64,000 nucleotides of DNA from Ardenticatenales bacterium (GCA_020634575.1 JACKBM010000018.1:33799-97798); one strand, 5' to 3'. Positions 26,261 to 36,344 are shown, counted from the first letter of the stretch. Numbers and translations are program-made. Notes: a model not told the origin generated them from the sequence alone.

Positions 26261-28828
26261 ATGGAACTGCTGGAGCGGGATTTCCACCTGGCTGAACTGG
26301 CCCAGGCGTTAGCTGTGGCGGAGCGGGAAGCGGGGCAGCTGGTCCTTGTCAGCGGTGAGGCAGGCATTGGCAAGACAAGTCTCATCGAACAGTTTGCCCG
26401 GCAGCAGCGCAGCGGCCGGCGCCTGCTCTGGGGCGCCTGCGATGATCTGTTTACGCCCCGTCCCCTGGGGCCGCTGCATGATATCGCCCGGCAGACGGGC
26501 GGCGCGCTCGCTGCTCAGCTGCAAACACCCACAGACCCCGCCGCCGTCGCCGCCGCCTTCCTCGCCGAATTGCAGCGCCCCACGCTTGTTATCATCGAAG
26601 ATATTCACTGGGCCGATGAGGCCACCCTTGACTTGCTCAAATACACCGGCCGGCGCCTGGGCCAGACCAGGGCGCTGCTCCTGGTTACCCTACGCACCGA
26701 TGGGGTTGAGGCCGCCCCGCCCCTGCGTCTGCTGCTGGGCGACCTGAGCCGTAATGCGACCACGCGCCGGCTGGAATTGGAGCCGCTCTCGGCGGCGGCC
26801 GTGCGCCGGCTGGCAGCAGATAGCGCACTGGATGCTGAAGCGCTGCTGGCGCAGACCGGCGGCAATCCCTTTTATCTCCGTGAATTACTGGCGGCCGGTT
26901 CCGGCGAGATCCCGGTTACGATCCGGGATGCGGTCCTGGCCCGGGTGGCACGCCTGTCGTTATCCGGCCGGGCGGTCATTGAGGCGGCGGCGGTGATTGG
27001 CGCCCGTATTGAGCCGTGGCTGCTGGCCCAGGTGGTCCAGGCGGAGGCGCCAGCCGTGGCCGAGAGCCTGGCCCTCGGCATCCTTCGCTCCCACGAAGCC
27101 CATTACAGCTTCCGTCATGAACTGACCCGCCAGACTATCCTGGCGGCCCTGCCATTAAACAAGCGGATGTTCTGGCACCAGGCGGTCCTGGATGTGCTGA
27201 AAGGAACGGCCACGGACGTCACCCAGCTGGCCCACCACGCCCTGGGCGCGCAGGACCATGCCGCCATCCTGCAATATACCCAGCAGGCGGGTCAGGAGGC
27301 CGCGGCGCTGGGCCTGCATCGGGCTGCGGCTCGCTGGTTTGATCAGGCGCTGCCCTATGTCCACGAGCTTGAAGTCGCCGAGCAGATCGCGCTGCATGAG
27401 CAGGTTGGCCTCAATAACCAGTCTGTAGATCTGGAAAAGAGCCGGCTTGCCTTTGCCCAAAGCGCTGAGCTGGCCAGAGCAGCCAACATGCCCATGAAAT
27501 TGGGCCATGCCCTATCGCGCATGGCGGTGGTTCATTACCGGCGCGCCGAGTTTACCGAATGTGATCGGTTGCTCAGTGAGGCGTTGACCATCCTGGAACC
27601 GCTGGGGCCAAGCCCGGCGCTGGTCGGTACGTATCCCTTGTTGGCGATGCGCCAGTTGCTCCAGGGTCAGGCGGCCGAAGCGATTCGCTATGCTGACAAA
27701 GGGCATGAGATTGCCCAGCAGCTGGATCGGGTAGAGGATCAGTTACAGGCGTATCAGATCTTTGGCCTGTGCACCATGCCGCTGGACCACACGGAGGGTC
27801 TGGCCCATCTGCGCCGCTGCCTGGAGATGTCGCTGGAACATCGGCAATACCGGATGGCCGGCACCCTCTACGCCAACCTGATCATGCACGGCCTCGATGT
27901 CTATGACACGGCGGGGGTTGATCGGCTGGTGACCGAAGCCAGGGCTTATCTCCAGGAACATGATCTGGACTTCAATTTGAACATGGTAACGGCCTGGGAG
28001 GCGATGTTGCGGCTTTACCAGGGGCGTTGGGTCGATTGCGAGGCGAAGGCTCAGTCTGTTCTGGCGACAAAGGCGGCGCCCATTGCCCGCATTCCGGCGC
28101 TGGTGGCGCTTGGCCGGCTATTGGCCCGGCGCGGCGACGCGGCTGCCGCTGCGGAACGGCTGGCCGAAGCGGGCCGGCTGACGCGCCAAATTGGCAATCA
28201 ACAGCGCAGCGGCATTTACTTTTGTGCGGCGGCTGAAGCGGCCTGGCTGGCTGACGAGCCGGAGCAGATAGAGGCGCTGGCCGCCGAATATCTGGCGACA
28301 GCCATCCGCAACAGGCTGCCCGGCTTCGCTGCTGAGATGGCCTATTGGCTGGGCCAGACTGGCGCGACGCCGGCCACGCAGCCCTGGATGGTGGCGCCGT
28401 ATGTGGCTGAGCTGGCGGGTGAATGGGAGCGTGCGGCGGCTGGTTGGGCGGCGCTGGGCTGCCCCTACGAGCAGGCGCGTGCCCTGGCCGCTGGCACTGA
28501 GGTTGCTCAGAAAGAGGCGCTGCTGTTGCTGGAACCGTTAGGGGCGCAGCCGCTCAGTGACCGGGTGCGCCAGCAATTGCGTGAAGCCGGCGTCACCGCC
28601 ATCCCGCGCGGGCCGCGGGCGACCACGCAGAACAACCCGTTTGGCCTCACCAATCGGCAGTTGGATGTTTTGCGTTTGCTCCTGGAAGACGAAACCAATG
28701 CCGGTATCGCGACGCGGCTGCACATTTCGCCCAAGACGGTGGAGCATCATGTGTCGGCTATCCTGGGCAAACTCGATGTGGCCACACGCGAGGAGGCGGC
28801 TGAGCGGGGCCGCCAGCTATTCCCCTAA
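26261..28828 (+). CDS. LuxR family regulator with AAA ATPase and TPR region (MalT-like)
   Basis: Large signal-integrating transcription activator of 855 aa. Walker A GEAGIGKTS lies at residues 32-40 and Walker B LVIIEDIHWADE near residue 110. A long helical TPR-like region (about 360-740) follows. The C-terminal LuxR helix-turn-helix is LTNRQLDVLRLLLEDETNAG then SPKTVEHHVSAILGKLDV. ATP binding and an effector on the TPR part usually drive oligomerisation in this family. ATG 26261 (MELLERDFHL) is the usual start for such proteins; ATG 26252 is an alternative. It is followed 139 bp later on the same strand by a giant beta-helix surface protein, its likely target. Confidence 0.9.
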   Translation: MELLERDFHLAELAQALAVAEREAGQLVLVSGEAGIGKTSLIEQFARQQRSGRRLLWGACDDLFTPRPLGPLHDIARQTGGALAAQLQTPTDPAAVAAAFLAELQRPTLVIIEDIHWADEATLDLLKYTGRRLGQTRALLLVTLRTDGVEAAPPLRLLLGDLSRNATTRRLELEPLSAAAVRRLAADSALDAEALLAQTGGNPFYLRELLAAGSGEIPVTIRDAVLARVARLSLSGRAVIEAAAVIGARIEPWLLAQVVQAEAPAVAESLALGILRSHEAHYSFRHELTRQTILAALPLNKRMFWHQAVLDVLKGTATDVTQLAHHALGAQDHAAILQYTQQAGQEAAALGLHRAAARWFDQALPYVHELEVAEQIALHEQVGLNNQSVDLEKSRLAFAQSAELARAANMPMKLGHALSRMAVVHYRRAEFTECDRLLSEALTILEPLGPSPALVGTYPLLAMRQLLQGQAAEAIRYADKGHEIAQQLDRVEDQLQAYQIFGLCTMPLDHTEGLAHLRRCLEMSLEHRQYRMAGTLYANLIMHGLDVYDTAGVDRLVTEARAYLQEHDLDFNLNMVTAWEAMLRLYQGRWVDCEAKAQSVLATKAAPIARIPALVALGRLLARRGDAAAAAERLAEAGRLTRQIGNQQRSGIYFCAAAEAAWLADEPEQIEALAAEYLATAIRNRLPGFAAEMAYWLGQTGATPATQPWMVAPYVAELAGEWERAAAGWAALGCPYEQARALAAGTEVAQKEALLLLEPLGAQPLSDRVRQQLREAGVTAIPRGPRATTQNNPFGLTNRQLDVLRLLLEDETNAGIATRLHISPKTVEHHVSAILGKLDVATREEAAERGRQLFP

Positions 28829-28967
28829 ATTGAGGGTTGGGTGAAAACAAAATAGGGGCGGCTGCCCGATGTGCTCCAGCTTCGTCTGGCCTATGCTGGC
28901 AGGAACTTTGCTAAGTTCTTACCGGCCGGTCACGAACCGGCCGGTTGCCATCCCCGTGGAGATTGCC

Positions 28968-31900
28968 ATGCCTAAGACCTTGTTTGTCCTGACCGTCATC
29001 GCCACCCTTTTTCTCATCCAGATTCCGGCCGCAGCAGCGCTGCCCATGTCGAGCCAGACCATCATTCATGTGACAACAGAAGCTGATGAAGTAGATATTA
29101 ATGGCGAATGTTCCTTGCGCGAAGCCGTTGCTGCTGCCAATAGCGATTTGCCGATTGATAGCTGCGCTGCCGGCCACGGCAGTGACATCATTGTGTTGCC
29201 GGAGGGCACTTTCTCGCTGCGTAGTAACATCAACGGGGCGAGTGGACCATTCGGACCCCTGATTGTGACCGATAACCTTTCCATTCAAGGCTTTAGCGCT
29301 ACGGCCACTATCATCGATGGTTATTTCACAGATGATATCTTTGTTCTGCCTGAGACAGAAGCCGTCACGTTCACGTTGTATCGTGTCTGGGCCCGTGGGG
29401 GCAACCATGGGATGGCGATTAATGGCACGGCTAACGTCACGGTCCAGGACAGCCGCCTGTCTGATAACCGCGGCAGCGGCATCTATGCAGCCGCTTTTCA
29501 AGATGTTACTCTCACTGTGCTGGATAGCCGCCTGGATCACAACGAGGAGCGCGGGCTTGATTATCTCAGTAGCTATGGCTCGGTGCTGATCGTGAACTCC
29601 CTCATCGACCACAATTACAATAGCGGCGTTGCCAGTGGGCAGAGCCCCATCACGATAATGAACAGCACCATTAGCGCTAACTCCGCGCCTGACAATGGCG
29701 GGGGCTTGCATCTACGCTCAGTCTGCTGCTCTGGGGTGACAGCCTACTACCTTTATAACGTGACCATCGTCAACAACTGGGCTGATTCTGACTTGAACGG
29801 TTATGGTGCCGGTGGCGGTATCTTTCTGGGCTTTTACCCTGATGACACGCTGGAGCTTAAGAACAGCCTAGTGGCCGATAATTACCGCGGACTGGATGAT
29901 GAAGATTGCGGTGGCGCCGGTGTTCTGTTGAGTCGTGGCTTCAACTTGCTTGGAGCGGTGTCCTACTGCGAAGTCAGCGGTGATACTCAGGGCAATATCA
30001 CCGCGACGGATCCCCAGATCGGCAGGCTGGCCGATAATGGCGGCCCAACGATGACCCATGCTCTCCTGCCATCCAGTCCGGCCATCGATGCCGGCAACGC
30101 GCTGGCCTGTGTTGGCCCCGATCTGGAACTGCTGACCGAGGATCAGCGGGGTTTCCCCCGGCCTTTGGACGGCGACAATAGCGGCAGTAGCCGCTGCGAT
30201 ATCGGTGCCTACGAATATGAGTATCAACCGCCGCCACCGGCCAATTACAGTTTCACTGTGAATCGGGATACCGATGCACCGGACATGAACCCCGGTGATG
30301 GACTTTGTGATGGGTCGATTAATGCCGGCGAGCAATGTTCCTTGCGGGCCGCCATTGAAGAGCTAAATGCGCTGGGTGCTGGCCAACTGCCCCATGAGAT
30401 CCGCTTTGACCTGACCGGTGCCAGCCCCTTCACCATCAGACCGGCCACGCCTTTGCCTGCGTTAAGCGTCCCGGTCAGAATTCTGGGGCAAAGCCAGGCC
30501 GGCGCCAGCTGTCCGACCCCAGACCTGCCCGCCAATCTACTCGTCTTGCTGGATGGGAGCCTGGCAGGGTCAACTGCAGCCGGTCTGGAACTGGGGGCCG
30601 GTAGCGACGGCAGTTCTATCAGTGGTCTGGCCATTGGGAATTTTGGCTCTGGCATTGCCGTGGAGGCCAGCGACGACAATGTGATGACCTGCAACCTGCT
30701 TGGCGTCAGCGTTGATGGTGTCACCGCCATGCCTAATCACAGAGGTATTCGGCTAAGTGAAAATGCCCTGGGTAACCGGATTGGCGGGTTGACGGGTCCT
30801 GGCCAGCGCAACGTGATTGCCGGCAACAGCCAATACGGCATTGACGCCTATTCGTCTACGATTATTGCCGGCAACTACATTGGTACGACCGCAGATGGGC
30901 TGGCCGCCGCCGGCAACGATATTGGGGTGCATACGGCGGGGCGCAACAATCTCATTCGTGGTAACACGATAAGCGGCAACCGGATAGGTCTGGCGCTTGA
31001 AGCTGTCAATGATCGCATCTACAGCAACCTTGTTGGTCTTGACGCGATTGGTGCCAACCCCCTGCCCAATCAAAATCATGGCATTGCTCTGAACGATGGG
31101 CAGGCGATAGTTGGCGGTTCAGGAAATCTAGCCAATCAGATTGCTTTTAACGGTGGTGATGGTGTTCGGGTGCTGGCGGGAAGCCACACGGTGAGCGGCA
31201 ACGATATTCATCATAATGGTGGCCTGGGGGTTGATCTCGGCACCAACGGTGTGGACCCAAACGATGCTGGTGATGGCGACAACGGCCCGAACGGGCTGCA
31301 AAATTATCCGGTATTGACGGCGCGACCGGCCGGTTTCATCATCGATGCCACCCTCGATTCCCTGCCAGACCAGAGCTACACCATCGACATCTTCCGCAGC
31401 AGTAGCTGTGACCCCTCCGGCTACGGCGAAGGTGAAGAGTATCTGCTCAGCGGCGAGTTTGCCACCGACAGCAGCGGCCAGGCTGCTTTTGAGCTGGACT
31501 TGCGTGGGTCCCTCAGCGGCGGCGATTTTGTGACCGCGACAGCCACCAACGCATCGGGCGAAACCTCGGAGTTTTCCGCCTGCGTCCAGGTGGGGGCGCG
31601 GGACGGGTTGACGTTGACGGTCAATCGGGCCGGCGACGAGGGTGATCACACGCCGGGCGATGGCATTTGCGATACCCTGCCTAATCTGACCGGTGAGCAA
31701 TGCTCCCTGCGGGCGGCCCTGCAGGAGGTGAATGCGCTCGGCGCCGCCCCCGATCCGTATCGGATTGAGTTTGACATCGTCGCCAGCGGGGTGATTACCA
31801 TCAGCCCGGCTATGTCCCTTCCGCCAATCCTGGTGCCTCTGGAGTTGGATGGCGCCACCCAGCCCGACACAAGCTGCCCCACGGCGACCGCGCCGGCCAA

Positions 31901-33098
31901 CCTGCGCATCGTGCTGGACGGCAGCCACATCAGCAACCCGGCCACCGGTCTCATCCTTGGCGCCGGTAGCGATGGCAGCCTCATTCGCGGCCTGGTGATC
32001 GGCAACTTCAGCAACCAGGGGCTGTCGATCAACAGCGACGACAACCACATCTACTGCAACCAGATCGGCATTGGTGCGGACGGGGTCACACCAATCGGCA
32101 ATGTCTACTTCGGGGTGCACGTCAATGGGGCGCACAATGTGATTGGCGGCAGCAACTTCCATAACCGGCGCAATGTCATATCCGGTAATGATCTGGAAGG
32201 GCTCTTTCTGGACATTGATGCCAGCGATAATCTGGTGACCAATAATCTGATTGGGACCACGGCGGATGGGCTGGCGGCCGCCGGAAACGGCGACCATGGC
32301 ATTCTGATCATTGGTGAGGGCAATCTGATTGGCTCGTTCAGTGGCGTTGGCAATGTGATTAGCGGCAATGGCGGCAACGGCATTCTGATCAACAATGCCG
32401 ATTTCACCGGCATCATGGGCAATCTAATCGGCGTTGACCGGACCGGCCAGGGTTTTCTGCCAAACCAGGGGCATGGGATTGAGATCCTGGCGGGCGCCAG
32501 CCACACCCAGATTGGCGGCAACGACACCACGCCATCCGAACTGCTCGGCTCGGGTGGCCAGGGCAACTTGATTGCCGGCAATGGCGGGCACGGCATCAGC
32601 CTGCGCGAGGTTGAGGGGCTAATTCCCCTGAGTAATCCGATTCGGCATAATGCTATCTATGGCAATGGGGGTTTGGGCATTGATCTGGGTGACGATGGCG
32701 TGGATGTCATTGATCCGGGTGATGATGACGATGGTGCGAATGGCCACCAGAACCGGCCGGAGCTCACGACAACGCCCGGCAGCCGCCAGCTGATCATTCA
32801 GCTGCAAAGTCTGCCAAACTCGACGTTCACCATTGATTTGTTCCGCAACTACAGCTGTGATCCAACTGGTTTTGGTGAGGGCCAGGATTGGCTTTGGTCC
32901 GGTCAGTTGACGACGGATGCCAGCGGGGTGGCAATGGTCCAGGCGACGGTGCCGGAAGCGGTCGCCTTTGGCACGGCGCTGAGCGCGACGGCCACCCATC
33001 AGGAGACAGCCAACAGCTCGGAGTTTTCTAACTGCGCTGTGCTGCAGGCGCTGGCGCCAACCTATGTCTTATTCCTGCCCATAAGCCGGCGCGACTGA
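28968..33098 (+). CDS. Secreted CSLREA right-handed beta-helix protein with LFLPI tail
   Basis: Exported protein of 1376 aa. The signal peptide is MPKTLFVLTVIATLFLIQ to about residue 24. Three repeat units each open with a CSLREA-type motif (GECSLREA near 48, GEQCSLRAA near 454, GEQCSLRAA near 910). Each continues as a right-handed parallel beta-helix with many G-N-x-I and NVIAGN-type turns, including IGTTADGLAAAGN twice. The internal repeat length is about 455 residues, so the gene likely grew by duplication. The C-terminus ends TYVLFLPISRRD, with no transmembrane segment, and this tail recurs in the giant protein at 44894-52198. The role may be surface adhesion or glycan binding. It lies downstream of a LuxR/AAA regulator. 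Two ACCGGCCGGT copies lie in its leader. Confidence 0.85.
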   Translation: MPKTLFVLTVIATLFLIQIPAAAALPMSSQTIIHVTTEADEVDINGECSLREAVAAANSDLPIDSCAAGHGSDIIVLPEGTFSLRSNINGASGPFGPLIVTDNLSIQGFSATATIIDGYFTDDIFVLPETEAVTFTLYRVWARGGNHGMAINGTANVTVQDSRLSDNRGSGIYAAAFQDVTLTVLDSRLDHNEERGLDYLSSYGSVLIVNSLIDHNYNSGVASGQSPITIMNSTISANSAPDNGGGLHLRSVCCSGVTAYYLYNVTIVNNWADSDLNGYGAGGGIFLGFYPDDTLELKNSLVADNYRGLDDEDCGGAGVLLSRGFNLLGAVSYCEVSGDTQGNITATDPQIGRLADNGGPTMTHALLPSSPAIDAGNALACVGPDLELLTEDQRGFPRPLDGDNSGSSRCDIGAYEYEYQPPPPANYSFTVNRDTDAPDMNPGDGLCDGSINAGEQCSLRAAIEELNALGAGQLPHEIRFDLTGASPFTIRPATPLPALSVPVRILGQSQAGASCPTPDLPANLLVLLDGSLAGSTAAGLELGAGSDGSSISGLAIGNFGSGIAVEASDDNVMTCNLLGVSVDGVTAMPNHRGIRLSENALGNRIGGLTGPGQRNVIAGNSQYGIDAYSSTIIAGNYIGTTADGLAAAGNDIGVHTAGRNNLIRGNTISGNRIGLALEAVNDRIYSNLVGLDAIGANPLPNQNHGIALNDGQAIVGGSGNLANQIAFNGGDGVRVLAGSHTVSGNDIHHNGGLGVDLGTNGVDPNDAGDGDNGPNGLQNYPVLTARPAGFIIDATLDSLPDQSYTIDIFRSSSCDPSGYGEGEEYLLSGEFATDSSGQAAFELDLRGSLSGGDFVTATATNASGETSEFSACVQVGARDGLTLTVNRAGDEGDHTPGDGICDTLPNLTGEQCSLRAALQEVNALGAAPDPYRIEFDIVASGVITISPAMSLPPILVPLELDGATQPDTSCPTATAPANLRIVLDGSHISNPATGLILGAGSDGSLIRGLVIGNFSNQGLSINSDDNHIYCNQIGIGADGVTPIGNVYFGVHVNGAHNVIGGSNFHNRRNVISGNDLEGLFLDIDASDNLVTNNLIGTTADGLAAAGNGDHGILIIGEGNLIGSFSGVGNVISGNGGNGILINNADFTGIMGNLIGVDRTGQGFLPNQGHGIEILAGASHTQIGGNDTTPSELLGSGGQGNLIAGNGGHGISLREVEGLIPLSNPIRHNAIYGNGGLGIDLGDDGVDVIDPGDDDDGANGHQNRPELTTTPGSRQLIIQLQSLPNSTFTIDLFRNYSCDPTGFGEGQDWLWSGQLTTDASGVAMVQATVPEAVAFGTALSATATHQETANSSEFSNCAVLQALAPTYVLFLPISRRD

Positions 33099-33119
33099 TT
33101 GGTGATTGTCAGATTGGGA

Positions 33120-33770
33120 TTATTGGGCTCGGGCCATCTGTTCGGCCCGGGCCTTGATCCCGTAAAGCATCTGCCGTTCCATGATGAAATGGATCGGGTC
33201 GACCAGGAGCCGCCACATGACAAAATTAGCGACAGTCCTGGGATAGGCTATGCGGTAGCGGGCGATGAGACGCGTCATCCCGTTGGCTGTTGGCTTCAGG
33301 ATGAAGGCCCAGGAGTTCGGGGGTGAGTCCCCGCCCAGGATGAGGGCCTCATTGGGCATGATGGCCCGCACCGTATAGGTTGGACCACCTTCACCTTCTG
33401 CCAGTCTGATCTGATCGCCTACGGCCAGCGCCTGAAGCTCGGGAAGGACCTGCGCCGCATTTTTCATGTTGCAGCCGACCAGATTCTCAAGCCGTACATA
33501 GCTATACAAACCACCTCGTCCCTGACCGATTTGCAGCAGCCAGGGCCAGACTTCTTCAGGGGTTGCCCTGATCAGGATCGAGCGGTTGTTTTGCAAGTTC
33601 GGCCGGGGGACAAATTGATCGCCGGGCAACGCCTGGCCTGGCGTATCGTCTGCATAGCCCCAATGGCTGTACCAGGGCCGCAGCAAGGGGCTGCCGATCA
33701 CGGTGCCTACAATGGCCAGGGCGCCCAGACCTTCTTGCCAGAGCGTTGGGTCGATGGCTTGCTGTCGCAT
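33120..33770 (-). CDS. SRPBCC (START-like) family protein
   Basis: Protein of 216 aa with a short hydrophobic region near residues 14-30 and an SRPBCC ligand-cavity domain. Signature segments are SILIRATPEEVWPWLLQIGQGRGGLYSY, then VGDQIRLAEGE, and a final helix with FVMWRLLVDPIHFIMERQML. This subgroup is common in Chloroflexota and Actinomycetota and is uncharacterised. ATG 33770 has AGGAG about 8 nt upstream; longer frames cross the terminator of the bactofilin-like gene. It converges on the CSLREA gene with only 21 bp between them. Confidence 0.82.
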   Translation of the reverse strand: MRQQAIDPTLWQEGLGALAIVGTVIGSPLLRPWYSHWGYADDTPGQALPGDQFVPRPNLQNNRSILIRATPEEVWPWLLQIGQGRGGLYSYVRLENLVGCNMKNAAQVLPELQALAVGDQIRLAEGEGGPTYTVRAIMPNEALILGGDSPPNSWAFILKPTANGMTRLIARYRIAYPRTVANFVMWRLLVDPIHFIMERQMLYGIKARAEQMARAQ

Positions 33771-33800
33771 AACAAAACTCCTGTTTTCGAGGAGATCATA

Positions 33801-33833
33801 AAAGGGCCGGCCCATCGTTAGACGGGCCGGCCC
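33801..33833 (-). terminator. Rho-independent terminator of the bactofilin-like gene
   Basis: GGGCCGGCCC occurs twice (33804-33813 and 33824-33833), 10 nt apart. Because each copy is self-complementary the two can pair. On the minus strand the stem is followed by TTTTAT. It lies just after the bactofilin-like gene and before the SRPBCC gene. Confidence 0.75.
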
Positions 33834-33849
33834 AGCCGTAAAGGCAAGT

Positions 33850-35208
33850 TTACGCCGGTGCGGAACCGAGTTTTGCCTCTGGTTGGATCGCTTCTTCGGC
33901 GTGCGCTTGATGCTCGTATTGGCCGCGGCCAAAGAGCCAGAAGGCGCCGAAGCCCATCAGAACGATGATGAAGCTTAGCCAGCCGCCCACATAGGGGATG
34001 CTGGTGAGCAGCACCAGGGCCAGCAGGCCGACGAACAGGGAAGCGACCTGGGAATTGCCCCAGCGCTCGCTGAACAGCCCCAGGAACCAGCTGCCAAACC
34101 AGGTGCCCACGGCGATCTTGGTGAAGTAGGCGATGCCGAAGCCGAACAGGACAGCCAGGGCCACGATGGCGAACAGGCCGAGGACGATCGTACTGCCGAC
34201 CAGGTTATCCAGGGCCAGGAAGCCGAACAGGCTGGCCACCATGATCATCAGCACCAGCAGGATAGCGAAGCCGATGATGATGCCGAAGTAAACAACGAGA
34301 CCCCAGGCGAAGGAGGCTACCGGCCGGTGGCCTAAAGCCCCAGTCGTCCGCCGCAGCCAGGTCGGCACCAGCCAGACAACCAGCAGACCGAACAGCAGCA
34401 AGCCGATGTAGGTCTGCAACTGCTCACCGCCCCAGGCCAGGAAGCGCTCGGTGCGGGTCGGTGGCGTCACCACGATGGTGGTGGTCTCCGGCAGATGGCG
34501 GCTAATTTCGCCAATGACGGCACTGGCCGGAATAGCAACGTTATCACTGGTTGTGTAATCCAGGTTGCCCACGATGTTGGCTTCATCAGCTACCGTCAGC
34601 CCCATTGGGACTGTCGGCACAGCTGGCATACCCGGCATGAAGACGGTGGGCGCCGGCCCGGCCGTTTCATCTGTTGCGGAAACAGTCACTTCGACGTCGC
34701 CATTGACGGTACCGAGCAGTTTGATGCCGCCTGCATCAGCCGTCAGGTTGCCGTCCACGACACCGGCGTGTTGTAGCTGCAAACCAGCAAAGAACATATC
34801 GTTGCCGATCACACTACCAGCCAGGGTCTCCGCACTGTAGCCGAAAGCGATGACGTCGCTGCCAATATTGGCCTCCTCACCAATAATGATAGCTGTACCC
34901 GCCACCCGCACGTCATCGGCCACATAGCCGTTGACGGTGATAGCTGTACCGCCGGCGAAGAAGTCGCCATTGATCGTGCCGTCGACGCGGATAGTCTGGC
35001 CAGCGGCGAAGACGTCGCCATTGACGGTGCCTAAGATTGTTACTTCCGTTCCGGTGATGTAAAGGTCGTCATTGATGACTTCATCAGCTGCCACGACGAC
35101 GTTTTCCCCGGTTCTTCCATCCAGGGCGAGCGCGGCGGGCGCCGCAACCAGAAGCAAGACCAGGGGCAGGAACCATACAAACCATCGAGCAAAGGAACCT
35201 TGTTTCAT
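33850..35208 (-). CDS. Bactofilin-like polymer-forming domain plus membrane domain
   Basis: Protein of 452 aa. A signal peptide (FVWFLPLVLLLVAAPAALA) is followed by a beta-helical bactofilin-like region (about 30-220) of short repeats such as VTILGTVNGDVFAAG, IRVDGTINGDFFAGG and ITVNGYVADDVRVAG. Five or so transmembrane segments fill residues 265-435. Bactofilins are normally cytoplasmic; here the signal peptide places the repeat domain outside, fixed to a membrane domain. This fusion is known from annotation as polymer-forming cytoskeletal protein but is poorly studied. GGAG lies 7 nt before the ATG. A clear terminator follows. Confidence 0.85.
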   Translation of the reverse strand: MKQGSFARWFVWFLPLVLLLVAAPAALALDGRTGENVVVAADEVINDDLYITGTEVTILGTVNGDVFAAGQTIRVDGTINGDFFAGGTAITVNGYVADDVRVAGTAIIIGEEANIGSDVIAFGYSAETLAGSVIGNDMFFAGLQLQHAGVVDGNLTADAGGIKLLGTVNGDVEVTVSATDETAGPAPTVFMPGMPAVPTVPMGLTVADEANIVGNLDYTTSDNVAIPASAVIGEISRHLPETTTIVVTPPTRTERFLAWGGEQLQTYIGLLLFGLLVVWLVPTWLRRTTGALGHRPVASFAWGLVVYFGIIIGFAILLVLMIMVASLFGFLALDNLVGSTIVLGLFAIVALAVLFGFGIAYFTKIAVGTWFGSWFLGLFSERWGNSQVASLFVGLLALVLLTSIPYVGGWLSFIIVLMGFGAFWLFGRGQYEHQAHAEEAIQPEAKLGSAPA

Positions 35209-35474
35209 GATCTTTCTCCATTAAGCCACACCAGCAGAAGCCGCTGTCACCACCAGGATCGTGTTTATAGGAAGGGCGTTTTGGATTGCGAGCGAAGGGG
35301 GCTGGCGTGGCTACTCTGCATTCGGAGCAAGACAAGACGCTCTTCTGAGCGACAGCATGTTCATTTTAGAGGATTGGCAGATTGGGTAGAGGTGACAAAA
35401 TTCGGTCTGGCCTGGGGAAGTTGTCACAACTTTAGGTGCCGGCCGTTAGTCGCAGCTACCGGCCAGCCCAACTT

Positions 35475-36344
35475 CTATTCAACGGGAGGCAGACGGTACT
35501 TGGTCAGCGCGGTGTTGAGCAGGTGCAGGTTGGCGTCACTATCGTCTAGATACCATGTTTCATCACTCAAGTACCGCCAGGTGTTAAAGCTGGAAGTGAC
35601 CGAGTTCATCCGTAAAGCTTTCGGCCAGTTTACCTGTTGCCAGCCGTTACTGGTTTCTACCATCGGTGTAAAGGATCTGTTTTCCAGCCGCACGATCCCC
35701 GCATCTGTCGTTGTGACGGTATCATCCGGCAAGACGAGTTCCGGTGGCCCTTCGTCAGAACCTGTAACCGGACCCAGGTAGCAGGCGAATACCTCTTCAA
35801 TTGTCATCTGGTGCGATTTGGCGAAGAAGCCCAGATAATGGCTGGGCAGATCTTCGACTGCAAATGGCGAGAAGGGTGCGGCAAACCAGCGAGGCATCTG
35901 CGATTCCCACGTCTCAAAGCGGGTACTCCAATCATAATAAATCCCGAGTGCGATTGGCAGCACATCTGCTTGTTGCGCCTGTGCCGAGACCCAGTAGACG
36001 GCAGAGTAGCCGGTCACATTATTGCGAACGCCCTGCCGAATAATGAAAGTATCTGCCCCGCCGTCGACGGCTGCCTGCACCGCCGCAATAATTTCGGCGG
36101 GCCTGCCTGTGTTGAAATGGGACTGGTCAAACCAGCCATAGTTTTCGCTAATGAGGTATTGTGTCTCGGGCAAAGACGGTGCAGCAGGATATTGGCGTAA
36201 CCCTTCCTGGTCACAAATGAACCTGACTGGCCCAACTGTATCGCGATACAACTTGCGCCAGACAAAAGCACCGCTCAGCAAAATTACTGCACCCAGCAGC
36301 AAGGTGATTGAGCGGTGGCGGATAATCTCACCAAGTATTTTCAT
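35475..36344 (-). CDS. Membrane-anchored hypothetical protein
   Basis: Protein of 289 aa with one N-terminal transmembrane segment (about residues 13-28) and an extracytoplasmic domain. I recognise no family. Visible features are an aromatic-rich domain, GIYYDWSTRFETWESQMPRWF, and three cysteines without an obvious pattern. No good Shine-Dalgarno precedes the ATG. The gene and its flanks are more A+T-rich than the surroundings and it is not in an operon, so recent acquisition is possible. Confidence 0.6.
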   Translation of the reverse strand: MKILGEIIRHRSITLLLGAVILLSGAFVWRKLYRDTVGPVRFICDQEGLRQYPAAPSLPETQYLISENYGWFDQSHFNTGRPAEIIAAVQAAVDGGADTFIIRQGVRNNVTGYSAVYWVSAQAQQADVLPIALGIYYDWSTRFETWESQMPRWFAAPFSPFAVEDLPSHYLGFFAKSHQMTIEEVFACYLGPVTGSDEGPPELVLPDDTVTTTDAGIVRLENRSFTPMVETSNGWQQVNWPKALRMNSVTSSFNTWRYLSDETWYLDDSDANLHLLNTALTKYRLPPVE

